Shown piece by piece: positions 1 to 6,121 of a stretch of DNA of 8,458 nt. The position numbers and the translations under genes are program-made. Source of the DNA: Dokdonella_A sp036518555 (GTDB lineage: Bacteria; Pseudomonadota; Gammaproteobacteria; Xanthomonadales; Rhodanobacteraceae); contig NZ_DATDMY010000127.1 in assembly GCF_036518555.1 (NCBI RefSeq), positions 1-8,458 on the forward strand. Reading direction: 5' to 3'. The first letter of the stretch is position 1; every line of letters begins with the position of its first letter. Under the pieces are notes generated by a model. That model had not been told where the DNA came from. It did no database searches and saw only the letters and a program-made list of their open reading frames with translations.

Positions 1-1
1 G

Positions 2-796
2 CTCGGCATCGAGGAAACGACGCGCTACTACGCGGTGGAGCAGTTGCAGCAGCGCCTGTCCACGCTGACCTTGCGCAGCGCGACGCCGGTGACGGCCGGA
101 TGCCGCGGCGTGAAGTCGCCGCATGAAATCGAGTTGATGCAGGTCGCCAACGACATCACCGCGCATGTTTACCGGCAGGTGCAGCGCGAGTTGCGCGAAG
201 GCATGAGTGAATCCGAACTCGGGGGTCTCATCAGCGCGCGCTACGCCGAATTCGGCGTCGAGGGCGACGCGCTCGTACTGTTCGGCGAAGCGTCCGCGTA
301 TCCGCACGGCTTGACGCGCGACGTCGTGCTCAAGGACGGCGACGTCGTGCTCATCGACGGCGGCTGCAAGGTCGAGGGCTACGGCTCGGACATCACGCGC
401 ACGATGGCGTTCGGCAAGCCGAGCGCAAAGATGCAGCGCGTGTTCGAGATCGTGCGCGGGGCGCAGGACGCCGGCCTCAAGGCCGCGCGACCCGGCGTCG
501 CCGCGGAAAAGGTCGACGCCGCGGCGCGCAGTTACATCGCCGATCACGGCTATGGCCCGGGATACAAATACTTCACGCATCGCCTCGGCCACGGCATCGG
601 CATGGACGGGCACGAGTGGTACTACCTCGTCGGCGGCAACACGCGCGCGCTCGCGCCGGGCAATATGTTCAGCAACGAACCCGGCATCTACATCGTCGGC
701 GAGTTCGGCATCCGCACCGAGGACGAAATGCTGATCACCGACGACGGTGCGCGCTTGTTGCTGCCGCAAGCGAAGAGCTTGCAGGATATCTTCTGA
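2..796 (+). CDS. M24B-family Xaa-Pro dipeptidase/aminopeptidase, 3' part (5' end outside window)
   Basis: This is a cytoplasmic metallopeptidase that removes or splits residues next to proline (pita-bread fold, two divalent metals). The frame is open from base 2, so the GTG at 35 is internal and the true start lies upstream; 264 codons are visible. Numbering from that GTG, all five expected metal ligands are present: D108 (LIDGG), D119 (GSDITRT), H186 (LGHGIGMDGHE), E215 (NEPGIYI) and E229 (RTEDEM). The substrate-binding histidines H91 (YPHG) and H193 are also there. The first visible residues (EETTRYYAVEQLQQRL) look like the end of the creatinase/prolidase N-terminal domain, which makes a roughly 400-residue PepQ/PepP-like enzyme likely. 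The M24B assignment is firm. The choice between dipeptidase and aminopeptidase cannot be made without the N-terminal half. No signal peptide can be judged. The next gene is convergent. Confidence 0.93.
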   Translation, partial: LGIEETTRYYAVEQLQQRLSTLTLRSATPVTAGCRGVKSPHEIELMQVANDITAHVYRQVQRELREGMSESELGGLISARYAEFGVEGDALVLFGEASAYPHGLTRDVVLKDGDVVLIDGGCKVEGYGSDITRTMAFGKPSAKMQRVFEIVRGAQDAGLKAARPGVAAEKVDAAARSYIADHGYGPGYKYFTHRLGHGIGMDGHEWYYLVGGNTRALAPGNMFSNEPGIYIVGEFGIRTEDEMLITDDGARLLLPQAKSLQDIF

Positions 797-800
797 GCGA

Positions 801-827
801 GCCGGCCGAGCTGCGGTCGTCCGGCCT
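801..827. repeat. REP-like hairpin between convergent genes
   Basis: GCCGGCCGA (801-809) pairs with TCGTCCGGC (817-825), a 9-bp stem with one mismatch. The element fills the gap between the peptidase stop (796) and the stop of the gene on the other strand (826). Its right part, GCGGTCGTCCGGCCT (813-827), recurs exactly at 1628-1642. The whole unit resembles the right arms of the palindromes at 1571-1642 and 1769-1841. There is no T-tract on either side, so it is better called a single REP unit that may also stop transcription or protect 3' ends than a classic intrinsic terminator. Confidence 0.6.
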
Positions 828-1419
828 ACTGGAGCGACGGACGGCGTAGCGCGTTCACTTTGGCCGACGGCGCGCGTGTGCGGAACAGCACGTCGAAGGC
901 GGGGGTCCACGTAGCACCACGGTCTTTCGACACGACGGCCGATTCGCGCACGTCAGTGCCCTGCATCGTCCAGGTGATCCGCTGCAGCACGGTGGTGCCG
1001 TTCGCGAGGTGCACCTCGCCTTCGAGCACGAGCGCACCGTCATTCTTCGCGTTGCCCGCAATCGCCATGAACGACCCGCGGTTGGTGACCCAGGTCTGCT
1101 GCCACTGCCTGCGCGCGGCGTCGTAGCTCAGGATGCTGTCGCCGACGAGGCCGTCGGCCTGCTCGTAGCGTTCGTGCAGCGCGCAACCGCCGACGATGGA
1201 TCGCACGATCGTGCGGCCTTGCACCGGACCGCTCGGCGCTTCGGTATCGAACACATCCCATTCGCCGATCCAGGCGTCGAGTTGGTGATACGCGGCGTCG
1301 GTGCAGGCGGGCGCGGCGGTGTCGGCGCGGACGGGATTGAGCGCGTCCGGGGCGATGAGCGCGACGCCGAGTGCGAGGGCGGCGAAGCGTGCGGAAGCGA
1401 AGCGATGCGTCGTTTTCAT
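826..1419 (-). CDS. Exported DUF1579/calycin-like small protein
   Basis: The protein has 197 residues from the ATG at 1419. This start is preferred over an upstream GTG at 1473 because it puts a typical Sec signal peptide at the N-terminus: MKTTHRFASARF, a hydrophobic run to about residue 24, and possible cleavage after VRA (residue 32). The mature part opens with HQLDAWIGEWDV (about 46-56), the hallmark of DUF1579-like calycin-fold proteins (lipocalin-like beta barrels that begin with a W-x-G-x-W-type strand). It then has alternating beta strands (LSYDAARRQWQQTWV, ALVLEGEVHL, LQRITWTM). Cysteines 39 and 79 could form a disulfide in the periplasm. No Shine-Dalgarno sequence is visible before the ATG, so initiation may be weak or leaderless. 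The ligand and role are unknown. It stands alone and converges on the peptidase gene. The coding call is strong; the family call is moderate. Confidence 0.75.
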   Translation of the reverse strand: MKTTHRFASARFAALALGVALIAPDALNPVRADTAAPACTDAAYHQLDAWIGEWDVFDTEAPSGPVQGRTIVRSIVGGCALHERYEQADGLVGDSILSYDAARRQWQQTWVTNRGSFMAIAGNAKNDGALVLEGEVHLANGTTVLQRITWTMQGTDVRESAVVSKDRGATWTPAFDVLFRTRAPSAKVNALRRPSLQ

Positions 1420-1490
1420 GAGGGGGCCGGTTCGTAGGTGCAGACGGTCGTGCGCGCGAATGCATTGGTTCACGAATGCCGTCGGATTGC

Positions 1491-1506
1491 TGGCCGTTTT
1501 CGGCCA
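1491..1506. repeat. Perfect 16-bp inverted repeat upstream of the DUF1579-like gene
   Basis: TGGCCG, then TTTT, then CGGCCA form a perfect 6-bp inverted repeat with a 4-base loop. It lies about 72 bases upstream of the start of the minus-strand gene at 1419. Its position would suit an operator or a small stem-loop in the leader, but no regulator is known and it could be chance in such GC-rich DNA. Confidence 0.35.
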
Positions 1507-1570
1507 TCATCACTGCCATGTCGCGCGGCGTGAGGCATCGGCATAGGCGCACCGGGTCGCCGCTCGCGCT

Positions 1571-1642
1571 GGCCGGACGCGCTAAGCACGGCCGGCGAGG
1601 CATCGCGGAACCGTGCCGGCCGACCTGGCGGTCGTCCGGCCT
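1571..1642. repeat. 72-bp REP-pair palindrome, copy A
   Basis: This is a composite of two REP-like units in inverted orientation. The left half (1571-1605) matches copy B (1769-1803) at 30 of 35 positions. The right half folds by itself: GCCGGCCGACC (1615-1625), loop TGGC, GGTCGTCCGGC (1630-1640), an 11-bp stem with one mismatch. The outer ends GGCCGG/CCGGCC are also complementary. It lies in the 480-bp gene-free stretch 1420-1899. Such paired REPs (BIMEs) in enteric and pseudomonad genomes are mobilised by RAYT transposases; none is encoded here. Confidence 0.7.
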
Positions 1643-1661
1643 GCTCGCTGCTTCGACGTGG

Positions 1662-1685
1662 ATCGCGGCTGAAGCCGCTCCTGCA
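1662..1685. repeat. Second REP type, copy 1
   Basis: The core is ATCGCGGCT, GAA, GCCGCT, with the palindrome GCGGCT-GA-AGCCGC at 1665-1678. Read on the other strand this is the GGAGCGGCTTCAGCCGCGAT repeat that I recognise as a common intergenic element in Xanthomonadales and Pseudomonas genomes. A related copy follows 54 bases downstream in the same orientation. Confidence 0.7.
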
Positions 1686-1709
1686 GCGCGGCGGATTTTC
1701 GGGGCACGC

Positions 1710-1740
1710 AAGAGCATCGCGGCTTCCGCCGCTTCCACAG
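1710..1740. repeat. Second REP type, copy 2
   Basis: The core is ATCGCGGCT, TCC, GCCGCT at 1716-1733. It is a direct repeat of the element at 1662 with a changed centre (TCC instead of GAA). The stem here is GCGGC (1719-1723), loop TTCC, GCCGC (1728-1732). Outer bases (AAGAGC before, CCACAG after) match the usual flanks of this repeat family as I know it. Its change keeps a hairpin, which fits selection for or copying of a folded unit. Confidence 0.65.
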
Positions 1741-1768
1741 GGCGCATCGGAATTGCGCTGCGTCTGTG

Positions 1769-1841
1769 GGCCCGACGCGCGCAGCGCGGCCGGCGAAGCA
1801 TCGACAAGAGCGAGCCGGCCGCGCTTCGCGCGTCCCGGCCT
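1769..1841. repeat. 72-bp REP-pair palindrome, copy B
   Basis: The arms at 1774-1794 and 1814-1834 are 21 bases each and complementary at 20 positions, separated by a 19-base loop, so this can form a very stable hairpin. Each arm also contains the inner dyad GCGCG-N-AGCGC/GCGCTTCGCGC. Its left half is related to copy A. Its right half, GCGAGCCGGCC...CCGGCCTAC, is almost the unit found alone at 797-829. It ends about 25 bases before the palindrome at 1867 and 59 bases before the DMT gene, so it may affect transcription entering that gene. Confidence 0.75.
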
Positions 1842-1864
1842 ACGTCATGCGCGGCGGCACCGGC

Positions 1865-1880
1865 TACGATGCATGCATCG
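1865..1880 (+). promoter_or_regulatory. Possible -10 element overlapping a 14-bp perfect palindrome
   Basis: CGATGCATGCATCG (1867-1880) is a perfect palindrome just upstream of the DMT-family gene start at 1900. The overlapping TACGAT (1865-1870) matches four of six bases of a sigma-70 -10 box and would give a transcript start near 1877. No convincing -35 is visible at the right distance. The palindrome over the expected start point could be an operator. This is inference from position only. Confidence 0.3.
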
Positions 1881-1899
1881 CCCATCGAGCCTGCCTGCC

Positions 1900-2238
1900 A
1901 TGTGGAATGCCCTGCTCCCCGTCCTGCTGCTGATCGGGTCGAACGTGTTCATGACGTTCGCCTGGTACGGCCACCTCAAGTTCACCGACCGGCCGCTCTG
2001 GCTCGTGATCGTCGTGAGCTGGGGCATCGCGTTCTTCGAGTACTGCCTGCAGGTACCGGCGAACCGCTACGGCTTCGCGGTCTACAACCCGGCGCAGCTG
2101 AAGGCGATGCAGGAAATCATCACGCTCGGCGTGTTCGTCGTGTTCTCGGTCGCCTACCTCGGCGCGCCGATCCGCTGGAACCACCTCGCCGGGTTCGCCC
2201 TGATCGTCGTGGCCGGGTTCCTGATCTTCAAGGAGTGA
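1900..2238 (+). CDS. DMT-superfamily small membrane protein (DMT_6/DUF486)
   Basis: This is an inner-membrane protein of 112 residues with four predicted helices at about 3-21, 32-50, 72-90 and 95-111. That is the size and topology of the DUF486 family, half-size relatives of drug/metabolite transporters that probably work as dimers. Characteristic stretches are LIGSNVFMTFAWYGHLK near the N-terminus, WGIAFFEYCLQVPANRYG in the middle, and FLIFK at the C-terminus. The substrate is unknown. The ATG at 1900 fits the family start; an in-frame ATG at 1873 lies inside a palindrome and would add nine polar residues before the first helix. Neither has a clear ribosome binding site. The gene stands alone behind the repeat cluster and is followed by a hairpin 6 bases after its stop. 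Confidence 0.88.
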   Translation: MWNALLPVLLLIGSNVFMTFAWYGHLKFTDRPLWLVIVVSWGIAFFEYCLQVPANRYGFAVYNPAQLKAMQEIITLGVFVVFSVAYLGAPIRWNHLAGFALIVVAGFLIFKE

Positions 2239-2244
2239 TCGATG

Positions 2245-2259
2245 GGAGCGCTGCGCTCC
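2245..2259 (+). terminator. Small hairpin after the DMT gene
   Basis: GGAGCG, loop CTG, CGCTCC starts six bases after the TGA of the membrane protein gene. The stem is perfect and GC-rich but no T-run follows, so it is a weak or non-canonical terminator candidate. Confidence 0.4.
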
Positions 2260-2265
2260 GGTCGT

Positions 2266-2302
2266 CCTCACCCTGCCCCTCTCCCGCAACCGGGAGAGAG
2301 GG
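2266..2302. repeat. Intergenic repeat with CTCTCCCG/CGGGAGAG hairpin
   Basis: CTCTCCCG (2279-2286), loop CAAC, CGGGAGAG (2291-2298) is a perfect 8-bp stem preceded by CTCACCCTGCCC. I recognise the CCTCACCCT...CTCTCCCGC..GCGGGAGAG pattern as a dispersed intergenic repeat common in Xanthomonadales and other proteobacteria, typically found after genes. It sits between the DMT gene and the lipoprotein gene and may help to end or stabilise the upstream transcript. Confidence 0.65.
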
Positions 2303-2370
2303 AACAGCGGCGAGCGTACTGGCATAGTAGGCGTTTCGCCGGAATCCCGGGCCCGGCGCTGGCATGGATC

Positions 2371-2376
2371 GAGGAG
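2371..2376 (+). promoter_or_regulatory. Ribosome binding site deciding the lipoprotein start
   Basis: GAGGAG lies five bases before the ATG at 2382 and inside the longer open frame that could begin at ATG 2364. It therefore selects the downstream ATG, which is also the one that begins a proper signal peptide. Confidence 0.8.
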
Positions 2377-2381
2377 TCGTG

Positions 2382-3191
2382 ATGTCTGCAAGGTTTTCGC
2401 TGCCGCGTATCGCCCTGCTCGTGGTCGTCGCGCTCGCAGGCGCGTGCAGCGGCGTGCGACCGCAGGTCGAACACGCCCCCGGCGACGTGCGCATCGAGCG
2501 CGTCGACCGCGAGTTCGACATTCCCGCGGGCGTCACGCGCATCGCGATCACGAACCTCACGGGCGAGATCAACCTGCGTTCGCGCGACGAACGCGAGGTC
2601 GGCATCCACGCGGTCGTGCAGCGCATGCCGCCCGGCCACGCGCATGCGCGCTTCCGCACGCGTCGCGACGGCGACACGTTCGCGATCGAGGTCGGGTTCG
2701 ATGGCGACGCGGCGGGCCGCGTCGACGTCGCCGCGTACCTGCCGGGCGACCTCGCTGTCGCGCTGACGACGCGCGACGGTCGCATCGCCGCGAAGCGGCG
2801 CGCGGGACCGATCGAGGCGACGACCGAATCGGGGCCGATTTTCGCCTCCTCGCGCGACCGGCTGCGCCTCGCCTCGCGCAGCGGCACGATCCGCGCGGTC
2901 GCGATCGGCGCGCGCTGGCACGGCGACAGCACGGTCGAAACCGACACCGGCCAGGTCGTGCTCATGGTGCCGACGTTCGGCGACGTCGTGCTCGACGCGG
3001 CGAGCGGCGGCAAGGTCTCGACCGATTTCGGCCTCACCGTGCGCACGGATGCGGGCGGCCTGCACACGGCGCGCGCGCGCTTCGGCCTCGCCACCTCCCC
3101 GTTGCACGTGCGCAGCCGTACGGGAGAGCTCGTACTTGAACAGCTCGTCCTTCTGGGGGACGATACCGAGATACCCGAAGACGACGACTGA
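2382..3191 (+). CDS. Putative lipoprotein with DUF4097-like beta-rich body
   Basis: The protein has 269 residues. The N-terminus MSARFSLPRIALLVVVALAGAC is a lipoprotein-type signal with candidate lipidated Cys22. The box reads A-G-A-C with Leu at -4, slightly off the ideal L-A-G-C, and Ser at +2 favours the outer membrane. Residues about 40-245 are short beta strands with repeated turns of the G-x-I/V-x-(V/L/A) kind: VTRIAITNLTGEINLRS, LAVALTTRDGRIAAK, GPIEATTESGPIFASS, LRLASRSGTIRAV, STVETDTGQVVLMVP, GKVSTDFGLTVRT. This pattern is typical of the DUF4097 (putative adhesin) beta-helix-like fold. The end is strongly acidic (DDTEIPEDDD). It lies 52 bases upstream of the large exoprotein gene, with no hairpin between them, so the two may form an operon. 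Its function is unknown; an envelope role is inferred from the signal. Confidence 0.8.
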   Translation: MSARFSLPRIALLVVVALAGACSGVRPQVEHAPGDVRIERVDREFDIPAGVTRIAITNLTGEINLRSRDEREVGIHAVVQRMPPGHAHARFRTRRDGDTFAIEVGFDGDAAGRVDVAAYLPGDLAVALTTRDGRIAAKRRAGPIEATTESGPIFASSRDRLRLASRSGTIRAVAIGARWHGDSTVETDTGQVVLMVPTFGDVVLDAASGGKVSTDFGLTVRTDAGGLHTARARFGLATSPLHVRSRTGELVLEQLVLLGDDTEIPEDDD

Positions 3192-3243
3192 TTCCGCCCA
3201 GGGGTGGACGGCGGCCGCTGCGTTTTCGCCACGAGGAGAGCCC

Positions 3244-5925
3244 ATGCCGTCCATGTTCCGTCCTGCGGCCGTCGCCGCGTTCGCCTTCGCCCTCGCCGTA
3301 CCGTCCGCATTCGCCGCGGTCGGAGGCGACCCGCTCGTCAGTGTCGGCGCCGATTACGTGAGCCCGCCGTCGCAGCCCGAGCAGTTCTTCCTCGACGCGC
3401 GCCTGCGCCCGGCCGTAGCCGCATGGCAGCCGGGCGACCCGATCCGCGAGGTACCGCGCCAGTTCCACGGCGAGGAGGAACTGCAGCGCCATCCGCCCGC
3501 CGCGGTCAATCCCGTGCTGCTCGAGGATGCGGACCTGTTGACCGCGTTGCAGCGGCGCGTGGTGCCGAGCGCGACCGACGCGTTCACGACGCCGTTGCTG
3601 AACATCCCCGGCCAGGGCTACACCGGGGTGTTCCCACCCGATCCGTCCGGCGACGTCGGCGGCGGCTTCTACGTGCAGTCGATCAACGGCAGCGGCGGCG
3701 CGGTGTACAAGATCTACAACACCAACGACGGCAGCACCGCCGCCGGACCGTTCACGATGGAAGGCCTCGGCAGCGGCGGCGCCTGCGCGAGCGGTCTCGG
3801 CGACGGCATCGTCGTCTACGACCAGCTCGCGCAACGCTGGTTGCTGACCGAGTTCGCGAGCGCGGGCAACAACCTGTGCGTCTACCTCAGCGCGAACAGC
3901 AACCCGGTCACGACGACGTGGACGCGCTACGTGTTCACGACGCCGACGTTCCCCGACTACCCGAAGTACGGCGTGTGGCCGAATGCGTACTACGTCGGCG
4001 CCAACGAGGGCCCGGCGGTCTACGCGCTCGACCGCGTGAAGATGCTCGCGGGCCAGGCCGCGACCCTGCAGCGCAAGACGGTGCCGTCGCTGAACGGCCT
4101 CGGCTTCCAGCTCGTGCTGCCGGTGTCGTTCACCGGCACCACGCCGCCGCCCGCGAATGCGCCGGGCCTGTTCGCGCGCGACAACGACGACGAGCGCAAC
4201 AGCCCGGGCAGCAACAACCCCGCCGAGGACTACCTCGAGCTGTTCACGATGAACGTGAACTGGACGACGCCCGCGAACACGACGCTGACGGGCCCGATCC
4301 GCATCGCGGAAGCGGAGTTCAACTCGCAGTTCAACGTGCCGAGCGGTTTCGGCGCGATCAACCAGCCGGCCACGACGCGCCTGCTCGACCCGCTGCTCGA
4401 AGTGCTGATGTACCAGGTGTACTACCGCAACTTCGGCGACCACGAATCGATCGTCGGCAACCACGTCACCCAGCTGCCGAGCGGCGGCAACAACGCAGGC
4501 GTGCGCTGGTTCGAACTGCGCCGCACGGGCGGCCTCGCGGGCAGCTGGTCGGTGTACCAGCAGGGCACGTACGCGCCCGCCGATGCGGGCGGCCAGATCA
4601 GCCGCTGGATGGCGGCCACGGCGATGGACAAGGCCGGCAACATCGCGCTCGCCTACAACGTCGCGCGCAAGACGCCGGCCGTGTTCCCCGGCCTCAGCTA
4701 CACCGGCCGGCTCGCGACCGACGCGCTCGGCACGATGACCCAGGCCGAGACGTCGATCATCGCGGGCAGCACCTCGCAGACCAACTTCGACCGCTGGGGC
4801 GACTACCACCAGATGGGCGTCGACCCGGACGACGGCTGCACGTTCTGGTTCACCGCGATGTACGAAGCGGCCGGCAACCACTGGGACACGCGCATCGCCT
4901 CGTTCCGCTTCGACGGCTGCGCGAACCAGACCTCGTTCACCTTGACCGGCACCAACCTCAGCCAGGACGTCTGCGCGGCGACGCCGTCCGCGACCGCGCT
5001 GCAGCCGGTCACGATCACGGTCAATCCGGTCAACGGTTTCGCGAGCCCGGTCACGATGAGCTTCCCCGCGCCGGGCCTGCCGGCCGGTTTCGGTGGCACC
5101 TACGTGCCGGGCGTGATCACGCCGCCCGCGACGACGTCGGATGCGAACCTCACGGTCACCAACGCGGCGACGCCGGGTGCGCACGACATCGTGCTGCGCG
5201 GTAGCGCCGACGGCGTCGACCATGACCTCACGCTCGCGGTCAACGTGACCACGCAGGTGCCCGGCCAGGTCGCACTCGTCTCGCCCGCCGACAACGCGAT
5301 CAACCAGCCCGCGCAGCCGCTGTTCAGCTGGGCCGCGTCGCAGCAGGTCACGAACTACACGATCGACATCGCGACCGATGCCGGCTTCACCGACATCCTC
5401 CTGTCGCAGACGCTGCCGGGCGGCGCGACGTCGTTCCAGCCGAGTGCCGCGCTCGAAGCGGGTCGCCAGTACTGGTGGCGCGTCGCGGCGACGAACCTCT
5501 GCGGCACGTCGACGCCGAGTGCGGTGTTCACGTTCACGGTCACGCCGCCGCCGGCGCCGCTGCTCGCCGTCGCACCGGGTTCGCTCGATGCGTCGGTGAT
5601 CGCCGGCCAAGCGACGAGCGTGCCGCTCGCGATCGGCAACGCAGGCACCGCGGACCTCGTCTGGACGGTGGACACCGCGCCGGCCGATTGCGCGTCGCCG
5701 GCAACCGTCGCGTGGCTGTCGCTGAATCCCGCAGGCGGCACCGTGCACGCGGGCGATCCGGACGCGACCGTCACGGTCGGGCTCGACGCGACCGCGCTCG
5801 CGGCGGGTACCTACACCGCGAACGTCTGCGTGCACAGCAACGACGCGACGAATGCGCTCGTCGCCGTGCCGGTCACGCTCGATGTGCTGACCGACGACAC
5901 GATCTTCCGCAACGGGTTCGACTGA
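3244..5925 (+). CDS. Large secreted multidomain protein with IFRNGFD C-terminal tail
   Basis: The start ATG follows a good ribosome site (GAGGAGAG at 3233-3240), and the signal peptide MPSMFRPAAVAAFAFALAVPSAFA (cleavage near residue 24) supports it. The product has 893 residues. Region 1 (about 115-558) is a large beta-rich domain that looks like a propeller, with motifs such as VVYDQLAQRWLLTEF, FPDYPKYGVWPNAYYVGANE and FDRWGDYHQMGVDPDDGCTFWF; I do not recognise a catalytic site. Region 2 (about 563-669) is Ig-like. Region 3 (about 673-766) is fibronectin-III-like (PLFSWAASQQVTNYTIDI, YWWRVAATNLCG). Region 4 (about 773-881) is a BACON/ASH-like Ig domain (LAVAPGSLDASV, WLSLNPAGGTV, AGTYTANVCVHSND). 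The protein ends DDTIFRNGFD, a tail shared with the convergent beta-helix protein. It is probably co-transcribed with the lipoprotein gene 52 bases upstream. The architecture suggests a surface or exported protein; substrate and activity are unknown. Confidence 0.85.
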   Translation: MPSMFRPAAVAAFAFALAVPSAFAAVGGDPLVSVGADYVSPPSQPEQFFLDARLRPAVAAWQPGDPIREVPRQFHGEEELQRHPPAAVNPVLLEDADLLTALQRRVVPSATDAFTTPLLNIPGQGYTGVFPPDPSGDVGGGFYVQSINGSGGAVYKIYNTNDGSTAAGPFTMEGLGSGGACASGLGDGIVVYDQLAQRWLLTEFASAGNNLCVYLSANSNPVTTTWTRYVFTTPTFPDYPKYGVWPNAYYVGANEGPAVYALDRVKMLAGQAATLQRKTVPSLNGLGFQLVLPVSFTGTTPPPANAPGLFARDNDDERNSPGSNNPAEDYLELFTMNVNWTTPANTTLTGPIRIAEAEFNSQFNVPSGFGAINQPATTRLLDPLLEVLMYQVYYRNFGDHESIVGNHVTQLPSGGNNAGVRWFELRRTGGLAGSWSVYQQGTYAPADAGGQISRWMAATAMDKAGNIALAYNVARKTPAVFPGLSYTGRLATDALGTMTQAETSIIAGSTSQTNFDRWGDYHQMGVDPDDGCTFWFTAMYEAAGNHWDTRIASFRFDGCANQTSFTLTGTNLSQDVCAATPSATALQPVTITVNPVNGFASPVTMSFPAPGLPAGFGGTYVPGVITPPATTSDANLTVTNAATPGAHDIVLRGSADGVDHDLTLAVNVTTQVPGQVALVSPADNAINQPAQPLFSWAASQQVTNYTIDIATDAGFTDILLSQTLPGGATSFQPSAALEAGRQYWWRVAATNLCGTSTPSAVFTFTVTPPPAPLLAVAPGSLDASVIAGQATSVPLAIGNAGTADLVWTVDTAPADCASPATVAWLSLNPAGGTVHAGDPDATVTVGLDATALAAGTYTANVCVHSNDATNALVAVPVTLDVLTDDTIFRNGFD
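5896..5922 (+). other. C-terminal tail motif D-x-IF-x-N-GF-D (copy 1)
   Basis: These are the last nine codons of the large exoprotein gene: D885 T I F R N G F D893, then TGA. They follow the last Ig-like domain, whose final strand is VPVTLDVL, with only a few residues between. There is no hydrophobic helix or basic cluster, so it is not a PEP-CTERM, LPXTG or GlyGly-CTERM signal. It matches the tail of the beta-helix protein at 6125-6151. Confidence 0.6.
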
Positions 5926-5937
5926 TCGAACGCGCGC

Positions 5938-5966
5938 CAGCCGCCGTCGTCATCCGACGGCGGCTG
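5938..5966. terminator. Strong bidirectional hairpin between convergent genes
   Basis: CAGCCGCCGTCG (5938-5949), loop TCATC, CGACGGCGGCTG (5955-5966) is a perfect 12-bp stem. It can be extended by four pairs (CGCG 5933-5936 with CGCG 5967-5970) past one bulged C. It begins 12 bases after the exoprotein stop. No T-run follows on either strand, so it is a terminator of the kind without a U-tract, or a 3'-end stabiliser. From 5971 to 6121 I see no gene or further clear element. Confidence 0.65.
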
Positions 5967-6121
5967 CGCGACGCCCGATGCCGCGCCCGAGCCGGGTCGC
6001 GCGGGCTTCTGGCGGCCGCCCGGATGCGCAGCGCGACGCCGCGCTTGCGCGCCACGTACCGGCATGACGGGGTCGATCCGCAGCGCGCACGGCATGGCCC
6101 GCACGCGCCCGCGCGAGGGGT

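Noticed and set aside
35..37. GTG as the start of the M24 peptidase
   Set aside because: The frame stays open to the window edge and upstream codons (GIEETTRYYAVEQ) look like family sequence, so the gene is simply cut by the window.
1571..1841. The repeat cluster as a CRISPR array or an insertion sequence
   Set aside because: The units are palindromic, in both orientations and irregularly spaced, with no spacers of constant length and no transposase gene.
1040..1885. 281-codon minus-strand frame across the repeat cluster
   Set aside because: It has Arg-rich low-complexity content, overlaps the DUF1579-like gene in another frame, and runs through REP elements.
1476..2327. 283-codon plus-strand frame overlapping the repeats and the DMT gene
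   Set aside because: It is Arg/Ala-rich and in a different frame from the convincing four-helix membrane protein.
2228..3310. Two long minus-strand frames opposite the lipoprotein gene
   Set aside because: Their composition is that of antisense frames in GC-rich DNA, and neither shows a motif or ribosome site.
3034..5835. 933-codon open frame on the minus strand opposite the exoprotein gene
   Set aside because: The product is dominated by Arg, Asp, Val and Ala with no domain, as expected for the antisense of a GC-rich gene. The plus-strand frame has a signal peptide, ribosome site and recognisable domains.
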